From: Vavraia culicis subsp. floridensis
Taxonomy: Eukaryota; Microsporidia; Pleistophoridae
Assembly: GCF_000192795.1 (NCBI RefSeq)
Contig: NW_007360647.1
Coordinates: forward strand, 1-49,781
Direction: 5' to 3'
Length of the DNA: 49,781 nucleotides
Each line of letters opens with the position of its first letter. Position 1 is the first letter of the stretch. This document shows positions 39,959 to 49,159 of the stretch, in pieces. The notes under the pieces were generated by a model. The model saw nothing but the letters and a program-made list of their open reading frames with translations. It was not told the origin of the DNA and ran no database searches. The translations under genes were made by a program, and so were the position numbers.

Positions 39959-41897
39959 TTGGTGCGTAGAGTTTTGGCGCTATTGGTTAATAATTAGATG
40001 TTGAAACAAATTGTTTTGAACGTGATTAACATGTTTTTGTTGAGTAAAGTGATACTCTGGCATGTTTGGTATTCCTCCATTGTTCCTTGCTATCACTCTC
40101 GTTCTTGCTGTCACTTGCATTCTGCTGGTGGTGTTAAACTATTATCTGATCAAGTTGCTCCTGTACTGGTATATCGGTGTGAAATAATGACATGCTCATC
40201 AAACGGCTGACATGCAAAGTGCTAACACGTGCCGTGTATTCACCCTTCGAAATGTATGTCATCCTCTGTAAGTAATAAATACCTATTTGGTCAGTGTTCT
40301 ACACCATTTTTGTAGATTTTTGATACAGCTGCTGGGTTACAAATCGTTGGATAAATAGCACGCTTTATTCTCTGAGTCATTCATGGTCCACCTAATTACG
40401 TTACAGCAGCTTTACCGTGGGATGCAGAAAGAGCAGAAGAACTAAATCACATGTTTTTGGAAAGCAATACGGTAAAATATTGTGCCAGGAGAAAAGATGA
40501 AACACGCACTACGAAAACATGAAACATCACCGAGACAATTTTCAACATAGAAAAGCATTCTATGAAACGTGATCAATATTTCTGTATTCAGTGCTAGTTG
40601 AATGAAATTTTTCAGCGTTCTTCGCTCAAAAATAGCCAACCTGATCTTTCATATGGTAATTTACCTGGTTGTTAATCCTAAATTACTACCACCCCATTTC
40701 AACATTGAATGAAACATTTCCTTTAACCAACATTTATGCAATACTCTCTGCAATAAAGCAGTTTTGACATGTTTGAAGTGCCTTAACTTTCTCACTTAGT
40801 TAAGTTACATAGATAAATTCATGAAAACTCTCCGATTACCAAAATTAAAGAACAGATAAATAGCATATATATTTTCGCACTTACCTTGTTCGTTGACCGA
40901 TACTATCCTTTAGCTCAAATAAAACTACCAAATGAAAACGGACACCGATATCATGGCATAAGATCGAAGAGGAGTAAAATTTAGCGAATATATTGCAAAA
41001 TAGTACATCTGAAATGCATTATAAAATGTTCTGTTGTAAACTATCTGTTAAAAACGCCTTGAAAAGAAGAATAAGGCCAATGTACGTTCATATAATCGAC
41101 TATTTGCTCATTGGTACTCAGCTCACAACTGGATTGAAGTCAGATTTCGTGGTTCGTATATTTTTCTGGTGAAAACCTCGAATGTTTATTACGATATTTT
41201 GGTGTATTCACATTACCGTATTTTTTAACTGATAGTAAGCGGTTGTTGCTACAGCATCGGAGACTCTTATTGTAAATATTTGTTAACATCACCTTTTAAT
41301 TATTTAGCAATCACATTTGATACAATTTTTCAGCAATCAAGAATATTGGATTGGTTCACTGTATGAAAATGATAGTCGAAGATTTAATGAAGTTATCAAC
41401 TGTTCATAAAATGCGGTTTGTCGATTTGCAAGGACAGATTGTTATTGCTTGAAGCAATACAAAGGTCTAAATTTCATCTTTTGCAGCTGTAAATGAATCA
41501 AACTATTACGATAAACTATATGAATTCGCAAGAATCTCGTTGTATTTGAGTATCACATTGCTCAGATACCGTCTAGTTTAGCATGACTCAGCACCGTATC
41601 AAACTCGAATGTATGTGGAAGACGGATGAACCGCTTTATAAACAGAGTTTTTATCGAGATAGCCGTGTTAACTTATAATGTGCGAAAAAAATATCTAACA
41701 AAACCATCTGTCCGCTGAAAAGCCACCCTAAACTTCTTAAAAGGATTAAAGCTGCCGTATATATCCGCTATAAGAGACCGATGCGATGATTTATGCCGAT
41801 GATGTGTACTATCTGACCATTCGAATGTTTAACACAAAACCATGAGTTTTATGATGTCCCAATCTGATTGTTTTAAAAAGCGACTATAAAAAAACAA
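39959..41897. other. Divergent intergenic region, 1.9 kb
   Basis: Lies between the secreted protein (-) and the antiporter (+). No gene supported. A dispersed repeat copy lies at about 40696-40738. A CTATAAAAAAAC box at 41884-41894 immediately precedes the antiporter ATG. Confidence 0.5.
40696..40738. repeat. Dispersed ~40-bp repeat, copy D
   Basis: Contains TTTCAACATTGAATGAAACA followed by TTTCCTTTAACCAACAT; the first half is closest to the copy at 35129. Confidence 0.35.
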
Positions 41898-43184
41898 ATG
41901 CAAGAGAAGACAATGGACGATTTTTTCCTTGTGGTTTGTTTTGTATCCTTCTTCATTCTGGCTTTTGGCCTTGTATCCAATTTCGTGAAGGAAAAGTTGT
42001 TCCTCTCAGAACCTACGGTTTCTATAATTTTTGGTATACTTATAGGGCCATATGTCTTGAACGTACTAAATACGAGCTATGTTGAGTCAAAAATCGTGAT
42101 GTACCACTTTGCTCGTGTTGTGCTGTGCATACAGGTTATGACAGCCGCGATGTCACTGCCACAAGGATACATCCTAAAACAGGCTAAATCCCTATTTGTA
42201 CTTGTTATAGTTGTATCTATCGCCAAATATTTCATTACATTCATCATAGTGTACAGTTTTTCACACTACAACGCTGCAGTATCACTTGCTATAGCAGCCT
42301 GTCTGACGCCGACCGATCCAATCCTTTCAAGTTCGATCGTAAAGAGCAAATTTGCCGACGAAAATGTACCGGAAAGACTGCGTACACTCCTTTCGGCCGA
42401 GAGTGGAATCAACGATGGCGTGGGCCTCTCGCTTCTATTCTTCCCATTGCACATTTTTTATAGTGAAAATGTGTTGGTTGGTTTGAAAAATTATTTCTTG
42501 AACGTAATTCTATACCAATGCATGCTTCCAATAGTCCTTGGAATATTCATCGGCTACTTCTCTCGTCGAATGCTGAAGTATTGCTACGGCAACGACTTAG
42601 TCGGCATAGAGTCGTTCCTTATATACGGCCTAGCGCTCACTTTTTTCTGTCTTGGACTAATGGAAACGATCAAATCGAGCGAACTGATCTGCATATTTTT
42701 TACAGGAGCACTGTTCTCCTGGGATGAATGGTTTGTCCTCGAAACACGAGAGTCTAGGCTGCAGGAGGTGACCGACTCGCTCTTTAGCACCTCGTTCTTT
42801 GTTTTCTTTGGGTCACGGATAGACTTTACCCGAATAACCGTGCCGGTGATAGTCTCATCTATTTTAATAATTTGCCTGCGAAGAACATTCCCGTGTTTGC
42901 TGCTTTTTAAGTTCATACCGCAGATAAGAACGAAAAGAGAAGCACTGTTCGTGGGATGGTTTGGACCGATCGGTGTCGCAGCATTGTACTATGCACTACT
43001 GATAGATAGGATATTAGACACATTAACGATAGATTTTGTATCTGTGGTCGTGCTTTTCAGTGTCATTATCCATGGATTGACCGTTCCGCTCTTCAAATTG
43101 AGCTCAGTCAAGAAGGAGAGTAGGTTTTTGGGGCTTATAGCACCTACTCGTGTCTATGATGCCACTAATCCGCCACAATACTAA
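41898..43184 (+). CDS. Na+/H+ antiporter, fungal Nha1/Sod2 type (CPA1 family)
   Basis: Plasma-membrane exchanger that expels Na+ (or K+) for H+, controlling ion balance and pH. 428 residues with about 12 hydrophobic segments. Diagnostic blocks are the ion-binding ACLTPTDPILSSSIVKSKFA and LRTLLSAESGINDGVGL (the TDP and ND acidic residues of the transport site), and near the end VGWFGPIGVAALYYALL. All three closely follow yeast Nha1 and S. pombe Sod2. The long cytoplasmic C-terminal tail of Nha1 (hundreds of residues) is missing; the protein ends about 25 residues after the last membrane segment. Two ATGs are possible, 41898 and 41913 (MDDFFL); the first is used. A CTATAAAAAAAC box lies directly before it rather than a CCC signal. 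Confidence 0.93.
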   Translation: MQEKTMDDFFLVVCFVSFFILAFGLVSNFVKEKLFLSEPTVSIIFGILIGPYVLNVLNTSYVESKIVMYHFARVVLCIQVMTAAMSLPQGYILKQAKSLFVLVIVVSIAKYFITFIIVYSFSHYNAAVSLAIAACLTPTDPILSSSIVKSKFADENVPERLRTLLSAESGINDGVGLSLLFFPLHIFYSENVLVGLKNYFLNVILYQCMLPIVLGIFIGYFSRRMLKYCYGNDLVGIESFLIYGLALTFFCLGLMETIKSSELICIFFTGALFSWDEWFVLETRESRLQEVTDSLFSTSFFVFFGSRIDFTRITVPVIVSSILIICLRRTFPCLLLFKFIPQIRTKREALFVGWFGPIGVAALYYALLIDRILDTLTIDFVSVVVLFSVIIHGLTVPLFKLSSVKKESRFLGLIAPTRVYDATNPPQY

Positions 43185-43347
43185 ATAAAAATGATCATGA
43201 AACTGAAATTTTACTATATTCGTGCTCTGAACGAAAATTCCTTTCCGATAACCAAGAGCTATAAAGCAAATCACCAATATACTAGAGACATATAGGGATT
43301 GTTCACTAGAGAATGGTATAAATAGGGATGCAATGAGATATTTGTAA
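43185..43347. other. Spacer after the antiporter, with a TATAAATA box
   Basis: Contains AATAAAA right after the antiporter stop (possible polyadenylation signal) and a TATAAATAGGG at 43316-43326 ahead of the small ORF. Confidence 0.35.
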
Positions 43348-43554
43348 ATGAACTTACCGAATAAAGATATCTATCAAGGTACAAAAATGTCTGGCCTGTT
43401 ATTAAGGTGTGTGGAAATCCGATATTATAAGCTAAGCATATCTCCTAACAACATAGCGGATACTGATCGTAAGAGACTGCTTATGTTCCGAATGTTAGAA
43501 CTGGGGAGTAGCTGGTTTGATATAAATCTAGGACAATACAGGAGATCGACTTGA
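43348..43554 (+). CDS. Candidate 68-residue hypothetical protein
   Basis: Frame starts with ATG and has protein-like composition (CVEIRYYKLSISPNNIADTDRKRLLMFRMLELG). A TATAAATAGGG lies about 22 bases upstream of the ATG, and AATAAA follows the stop within about 60 bases. No family recognised and no CCC signal, so it may be chance. Confidence 0.3.
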   Translation: MNLPNKDIYQGTKMSGLLLRCVEIRYYKLSISPNNIADTDRKRLLMFRMLELGSSWFDINLGQYRRST

Positions 43555-44037
43555 TGACACAGCCCAAGATTATTTTACTATGAGAACAGTGTAAACCGTT
43601 ACAGAAGATAAATAAAAATGTTTTTAGATGAATTATACTTCCTTTATTTCACATATAATATGCTCTGGCAGAGTGTTTATCCAGAGATCACTCATGTGGT
43701 GAGTCATTCATTCATCAATGGCAGGTTTTTAACCAGTACCAGGAATATCGAAGTTTTCGAAGATAAAAGCACGCGCAAAATTCATCTTAAGGATTGAAAA
43801 CAATTTACATATTTTAAATGGAAACTCTGGTAAAACTTTAGCACGAAAGAAATAATAAATAGTCATCAAAGACGAATAACAATATTTTAACACTATTACG
43901 TCTTCAGAACTGACATAACATACTATAAATCATTATGGTACCATTCAAAACCCGTATTTGTTCTCAAAAGGATTGGTCATAAATATTACCTCACTATGTC
44001 AATAATAAATGAATAAGATTCCAGCAACAACAAAAAC
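43555..44037. other. Intergenic region upstream of the TAF6 3' end
   Basis: AT-rich; no gene, RNA or repeat recognised. Confidence 0.45.
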
Positions 44038-45120
44038 TCAAGATTTTGCTAAAATATCGTTCAACAGTTGCAATACATTTTCATAGTTCAGATCCTTTAC
44101 CATCTCTACATAACGATCTTTTTCCTTCTGTATTACAGACGAAATCACATTCGTAGACAGAATCGAAAGCGTAAACAGCGCCGCATAATGAGCATCTTCT
44201 GATTTATCCTTGTCCAGCCATACTTTTGAAAGGGTCTTTATTATTCTTGGGCCCAGTGTGTCGTAAGTTATAGAATACTTGTCGTATACGTACTTGATCG
44301 TTTCGGCGGCCAATTTCCTAATGTCCATATTTTTGATCCTCTTCCCAATTATACATGTCAGAAGTGAAGGAATTATTTGATGCAAGTATGGGTCGATGAA
44401 AATATGCTCATTTTGCAACAATGAATGATAAAAGAGAATGAAGTTGGAAAGTACCTCGCTCTCCATATTTTTAAGGATCTTCTCATTGATATTTTGAATG
44501 AGATACGGTATAAGTTGTTGTATGCCGCTCTCCGTTTTCAGGCACTCGATCGCCAGTGTAATTTTTTCGCTGTCCTCTAAAAATGAAAGTATTTTCTCGT
44601 AGTACAGCTGCAGTTCCTTGGATATCACATGTTTTGTTGTTTGCTTCAGCTCGCTCTCCTCTGTATAAGTTACCAGCGGATCCTGTTTCAGCGAGGGTTT
44701 CTCCATTATTATGGGATTTTGGGGTATTTGCGGCTGCACCCCCTCAATCGCCAGCCAATGTGAGGTAATTTTTGGTTTTAAAGGCATTTTTGGTGGTGGT
44801 TGGTTCAGCAAATCTTCGAGGTCGATTTCTTCGTCAGGTACATAAAAAATTGCACTTTTAACGATATCGTTCTTGAAAACTAAATTGTCCTTCGGATCAT
44901 AACCGAATATTGGATCAACATTGCGTGTTGTCAACGCGTTGTTCACATCATCAATTGACAATTTCGTTCTCTTGGAAAATAGCATGAACTTAGCAGCTTC
45001 TTGACACAGCTCTTTCACCCTGTATTCAACATCCTGTGCCAGGATACTTATCGCTTCATCTTCTATTTCAAGTCCTTTGGCCTGTGCATACGCAAGAAAT
45101 GAATCTTTGTTGAAGAGCAT
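44038..45120 (-). CDS. TFIID subunit TAF6
   Basis: Histone-fold TBP-associated factor of TFIID, also in SAGA in other fungi; its usual partner is TAF9. Residues 1-70 are an H4-like histone fold (LEIEDEAISILAQDVEYRVKELCQEAAKFM, then KRTKLSIDDVNNALTTRNVDPIFGY). Next comes the family block IDLEDLLNQPPPKMPLKP and the almost invariant HWLAIEGVQPQIPQNP. The C-terminal 200 residues are HEAT repeats (LIPYLIQNINEKI, DIRKLAAETIKYVYDKY). Length 360 is shorter than yeast TAF6 (516), typical of microsporidian trimming. CCCC directly abuts the ATG, with an AAATTT tract next to it, so the start is secure. TBP, a partner in TFIID, is encoded 14 kb to the left. Confidence 0.93.
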   Translation of the reverse strand: MLFNKDSFLAYAQAKGLEIEDEAISILAQDVEYRVKELCQEAAKFMLFSKRTKLSIDDVNNALTTRNVDPIFGYDPKDNLVFKNDIVKSAIFYVPDEEIDLEDLLNQPPPKMPLKPKITSHWLAIEGVQPQIPQNPIIMEKPSLKQDPLVTYTEESELKQTTKHVISKELQLYYEKILSFLEDSEKITLAIECLKTESGIQQLIPYLIQNINEKILKNMESEVLSNFILFYHSLLQNEHIFIDPYLHQIIPSLLTCIIGKRIKNMDIRKLAAETIKYVYDKYSITYDTLGPRIIKTLSKVWLDKDKSEDAHYAALFTLSILSTNVISSVIQKEKDRYVEMVKDLNYENVLQLLNDILAKS

Positions 45121-45133
45121 GGGGTAAATTTTT
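45121..45133 (-). promoter_or_regulatory. CCCC/AAATTT core promoter of TAF6
   Basis: Coding strand reads AAAAATTTACCCC then ATG, the same layout as ZPR1. Confidence 0.7.
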
Positions 45134-46255
45134 AGTGGGGATTTAAGGCCGCATTACACTACGGTAATTTCTCAGAATAAGAGCGGTAACAATGCACAAT
45201 TCGGCATGTAAACACGCCAAAACAACATTTATCACATATTTCTGTAGAAAATTCTCTAACAATCAAACGAGAACGACTTAAATTTGTCGGATGCAGAAAA
45301 TTAATAAGGTAAAGGCCATGAACGTACTGTTGCGAATTACTTTCATGTTAATGTGTTGATAAACAAGTGAATAAAATGCAAGTTACCTATTATGTAATCG
45401 GAATAGACCCTAAATATGAAATTTAGATGGCATGAGGTAAAAATAACAGATTGTTTCGATCTGGATCACTTGTTAGAACCATTTGATGTGTTATATTCAA
45501 TGAAAGTATATTTCTCTAAAAAATCTATAACTACAAAAATACGATGATTAGGTTTTTCTTACACTAGTATTGAACCATAGAATGGTTTCAATATTCTTTT
45601 GAATATCTCACTCACGGCATGTTATCTATTTCTTCAAAATGTGATTACACTGTTTTTATACTTACTTCATATACACCAAGCATCCTACCATCCTTTGGTT
45701 AATGATCATTCAGAAATATCCAACAACAATCATATTTATTCATTCATATTATTTCCATCATTATTTGATCTCTTCCTGAATAATCTTTCGGTGAATTGCT
45801 ACAAACCAAACTTGATGACCGTGAAATATTCAATTAAACATGTAAAATATAGCATTCAATGCGTTTATAATACACAAAGTACCATTTAAAAGAGTTCTTC
45901 TAACCTATCACACGCGTCGGTCAAAACCCGTGATGTTCCCACATTGTTCCACCGTTCTACGCTTACCCTACACGCCCATCTATCCAGATGTGTAGTAGTA
46001 AAACGATATATTTACAGACAATCACGTGATAAAGTACGGTGCTGTGAATCGCTAGTTGATAATCCAACACTGAGCCATAATACAAAAATACTGAAGATTG
46101 TGCTCAACAATTGCTGTATGGTAGTGTAATTGCTCCACAGACACCATTTAGATTTAATAATGGAGTTGTTCGCTGAGAAATCACATTTTACGTAGCTACT
46201 CATCGCCAAACACTATTTGCGCATGGCCTATAAAATACACATCAAACAATAAATA
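45134..46255. other. Intergenic region, 1.1 kb
   Basis: AT-rich. The plus frame at 45599-45889 opens with TTG and is low-complexity; the 45944-46129 frame lacks any signal. No RNA gene recognised. Confidence 0.5.
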
Positions 46256-46585
46256 TTACAATTGATCGTCAGTCCTTATAATCATTCTTAGCCTTTTTAC
46301 TTCATTTTCAATGATTGTTCGAGCTTCATCATATCCATCCATTTCATCGTAGTACTTTAAACCAAGCCATACGAAGTGTTCTATAATGTTGGTTAAATAA
46401 TTTTTAAACTTCGTTCTATCCACACTAATACAGCATAGCTTTATAAATTCTTCCACTATTTCATCATCCTTTGAATTAAGAGCATTTTGGTATAACTTCT
46501 CCAAGTTTTGCGTTGATGATGTAATATAGAACTGTTTTATAAGCGCCTTGTGTTGTAAACGAAACGATTGCACGTGTTCGTCCAT
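46256..46585 (-). CDS. Unrecognised 109-residue helical protein
   Basis: Small hydrophilic, wholly helical-looking protein (SFRLQHKALIKQFYI, TQNLEKLYQNAL, DEIVEEFIKLCCISVDRTKFKNYLTNII, EARTIIENEVKRLRMII). There is no signal peptide, membrane segment or metal-binding motif. It could be a small subunit of a larger complex, but no family is recognised. Coding is supported by composition and by CCCC (46589-46592 as G) three bases before the ATG, with an AAATTTTTT tract adjoining. It lies 820 bases to the left of the tRNA gene, on the opposite strand. Confidence 0.75.
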   Translation of the reverse strand: MDEHVQSFRLQHKALIKQFYITSSTQNLEKLYQNALNSKDDEIVEEFIKLCCISVDRTKFKNYLTNIIEHFVWLGLKYYDEMDGYDEARTIIENEVKRLRMIIRTDDQL

Positions 46586-46588
46586 TTT

Positions 46589-46605
46589 GGGGATACAAAA
46601 AATTT
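46589..46605 (-). promoter_or_regulatory. CCCC/AAATTTT core promoter of the 109-residue gene
   Basis: Coding strand has AAATTTTTTGTATCCCC, then AAA and the ATG. It supports this otherwise anonymous small gene. Confidence 0.6.
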
Positions 46606-47404
46606 GTGTAAATGATGAGTGTACCGGGCAAGTATTTTAAGTACCGGTTCCCCACAGCCTAGCATTGCCATTAAACATAAAAGCTCTTCTTTGACAACTT
46701 GTTTAAGCCATATTTTATAGCACCAACATTGCTTAGGTAACGAACACGTTTGCAACAAATATTTAAATTTGTTCTGTTTGTATAAATAAAGGACAGTTAA
46801 ATGCCTTCATAAAACATTCATCCCAATATTGGTCGAAGCAACCAGTGGTTCATGCAACTTGAAACGCATTTCAAAAGTTTGTCAGATTATCACTTCCAGA
46901 CCAAAACATATAAACAAACTCTTCTGGCGTGCTGTGCACGTACAAATAGCCGTTACTTCACATCCTACAATCCTACAAATTTTAATAACCGTCTTGTTAT
47001 ACATAAAACGCTTCTCTAACCCATGTACTAAACATTATCTTGAAATACTAACATGGCACAAACAGCAGTACATCATTTTTGACTGTCAATATAAGTACTG
47101 CGTATCTCATCTGTGTATTTATACTGTCTTTACCAATATAATCCTCTCAAGACATAGGATTTTCAAGCTCCATGTGCAGAAAGAAACATCTATATGATTT
47201 ACTGCGCCAATTATACTTTGACATGCTAACTATACATGAGCAAATATTCATCTATGATTCTATGAAAAAACCGGTATATTTGTTCACGTTAATTAATCTC
47301 TATGAGCGTATTACTAGCAAGATATAAAGTTTTGCTACACCATCAAGCGTATACTTACTAGAAATATCGTTTCGTTTTATGTTCTAGGTAATGCGCAAAA
47401 CGAC
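46606..47404. other. Intergenic region upstream of the tRNA
   Basis: A plus-strand frame at 46829-47197 of 122 codons has no ATG start (TTG) and no family resemblance; not called. Otherwise featureless. Confidence 0.45.
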
Positions 47405-47477
47405 AGCATTGTGGCGCAGTGGTTAGCGTGCTGGGCTCATAACCCAGAGGTCAGTGGTTCGAATCCATTCAATGCTA
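47405..47477 (+). tRNA. Initiator tRNA-Met (CAT)
   Basis: A complete 73-base cloverleaf without intron: acceptor AGCATTG/CAATGCT, D arm GCGC/GCGT, anticodon stem CTGGG/CCCAG around CTCATAA, variable AGGTC, T arm AGTGG/CCATT with loop TTCGAAT, discriminator A. Three features mark it as the initiator: the A1-U72 pair, three consecutive G-C pairs in the anticodon stem, and GTGGCGCAG as in fungal and animal initiators. Unusually, the T loop has T54/T60 rather than the initiator-typical A54/A60. CCA is not encoded. Internal A and B boxes are present, and a T6 run (47480-47485) follows as Pol III terminator. Confidence 0.93.
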
Positions 47478-47479
47478 AC

Positions 47480-47485
47480 TTTTTT
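47480..47485 (+). terminator. Pol III T-run terminator of tRNA-Met
   Basis: Six T residues two bases after the discriminator base, the expected RNA polymerase III stop. Confidence 0.8.
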
Positions 47486-47705
47486 GTCGCAAATAAAGCT
47501 AGAATGGATATGATAATCGTAGCGTGTTTCTACATTTTGAATCATGCTGTCACAACATCTTAATATTTACTAGCTACGCTATCTCATTTGCAAAACGGGT
47601 GCATGAATGGATAGTATACAAAAATAGCGCTTTTGAACATAACTAAAACATTAGGTCATTCCTTTCTACTAACTGTTCTATAGTTACAAAATCAATAAAT
47701 CACTT
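47486..47705. other. Spacer between tRNA and Helitron remnant
   Basis: AT-rich. If a Helitron 3' end (short hairpin and CTRR) survives, it should lie here, but I could not identify one with confidence. Confidence 0.35.
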
Positions 47706-48832
47706 TCATTTTAGTAGCTCATTGTATACAACATTTCTTGTGTATACTTTACTATTCTCATGCTTTCCTTGGTCTCTATTGTCAGCAACATACACCCTTA
47801 GACCTTTTGCATAGCGCACTCTCGACAAAGCTACGTACAACTGACCATGCACAAAGACTGGGCTGTGCAGATAAACACCTACCTTGTCAAATGACTGACC
47901 CTGTGACTTGTGGATTGTCATCGCAAACGAAAGAAGAACAAGAAACTGTCTTCTCTTGAGTATGAACGGCAGCTGTGTCTCGCTCGGTGCCATGTCGATC
48001 CTTGGTATCACTGCCCTACTACCTCTCCTGGATCCGGTTACAATAGTAGCTATGATGAAGTTTGAGTGAAGTTCATCAACCACCAGACGTGTGCCATTGA
48101 GCAGGCCATTGACTGGATCAAGGTTGCGCAATAGCATTATCAACGCACCTCTTTTTAGAACTAACTTGTGCGGTGACATTCCTGAAGGCTGCTGCTTGTT
48201 GAGAAACTCTAACGGATAGTTCGCAACAACATCGTTGTCCTCTGTGACAGTAGAGTCTGCACTCGTGTATGTCATTTCGTTGCCAATCATCAAGTCAAGG
48301 ACTCTGTCATTGATTTTTTTTGCAGCATCGTTATTTGTTGTGAGTATAGTTCTGTTCGTTAGATATCCGCTGTCAGCCATGTTGGCAACATCACCATATA
48401 TCTCGTTAACGATGTCATCGCACATATCGTCAACATAGTCGTTGAACAGCCCAAGTGCATCATGCGGTCAGTTGAACACACAGATGTATGCGAACAGCTT
48501 TCTGATGTGGTCAGATGTCTCTGTCATTGCAGCTTCGCTCAGCACGTTCTTCCATTCACTGTCATCCTGCAGAAGATTTCTTGCCCTTGCTGCTTCCTCG
48601 AATGTGCCATATACAACATTGTTGGCACTTCTTAAGTCGTCGAATAACGTTGCACCTCTCACATTGAGCAAGAGCATTCTCAGATAGAATCTCTCCTTTT
48701 CCTTTGGATTGACCGCATACAATCTTGTAATGACCTTGCCATCACCTCGCTATCGCAATACCCATCGGCTGTTCTGGTACACATAGTGATATGGAATGTC
48801 GGTGTAGAGATATTGTCTGATTATTTTTTACT
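47706..48832 (-). pseudogene. Decayed Helitron RepHel helicase fragment
   Basis: C-terminal part of a rolling-circle Helitron transposase/helicase. From the upstream end: PYHYVY (family block before the helicase), LYAVNPKEKERFYLRMLLL and NVRGATLFDDLR, the block DSEWKNVLSEAAM, RKLFAYICVF, then, after a break, ILTTNNDAAKKINDRVLDL, LMLLRNLDPVNGLLNGTRLVV-like sequence (here LIMLLRNLDPVNGLLNGTRL), TIHKSQGQSFDKV and GQLYVALSRVRYAKGLRV (motifs V-VI). The Walker A and Walker B helicase motifs, normally between these two halves, are absent, so roughly 300 residues appear to be deleted. An in-frame TGA (48468-48470) and a TAG (about 48755) interrupt it, and no Rep nuclease domain is found. The longest open piece is 47706-48425. 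It cannot encode an active transposase. Confidence 0.85.
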
Positions 48833-48856
48833 GCAACTGGTACTATTATTTTGGCC

Positions 48857-49159
48857 CTATACTTTTTTTAGAACATGCACAATATCGAAGTGCTTTTTTA
48901 AGAACTGTACACGGAGCACAGGAACATTTTGCAGACTCTCGTAGGTCCGATCAATAAATAAAGCTTTGCCGCGGTAGACAATCAGCTGATCATCTACAGC
49001 ACAGACAAAACCACCAGGATTTAACAATTGTGTTTTTTGCACCAAAAACTTTTCAGTCGGTGTATTGTCAGAATCTGGATACATGATGCATTGACTTCTC
49101 AACTTATTTATAGTTTTATTTCTTCCAGAAAAATGAGTGTTAGTCGATAATGAGAACAT
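48857..49159 (-). CDS. Orphan 100-residue ORF beside the Helitron remnant
   Basis: Frame from ATG at 49159 to a stop near 48857, with reasonable protein composition (LLNPGGFVCAVDDQLIVYRGKALFIDRTYESL). No family recognised, no CCC signal. It may be a remnant of cargo or of another mobile element, since it lies just upstream of the Helitron piece on the same strand, or it may be chance. Confidence 0.35.
   Translation of the reverse strand: MFSLSTNTHFSGRNKTINKLRSQCIMYPDSDNTPTEKFLVQKTQLLNPGGFVCAVDDQLIVYRGKALFIDRTYESLQNVPVLRVQFLKKHFDIVHVLKKV

Noticed and set aside
46829..47197. 122-codon plus-strand frame before the tRNA
   Set aside because: TTG start, no promoter signal, composition not convincing.
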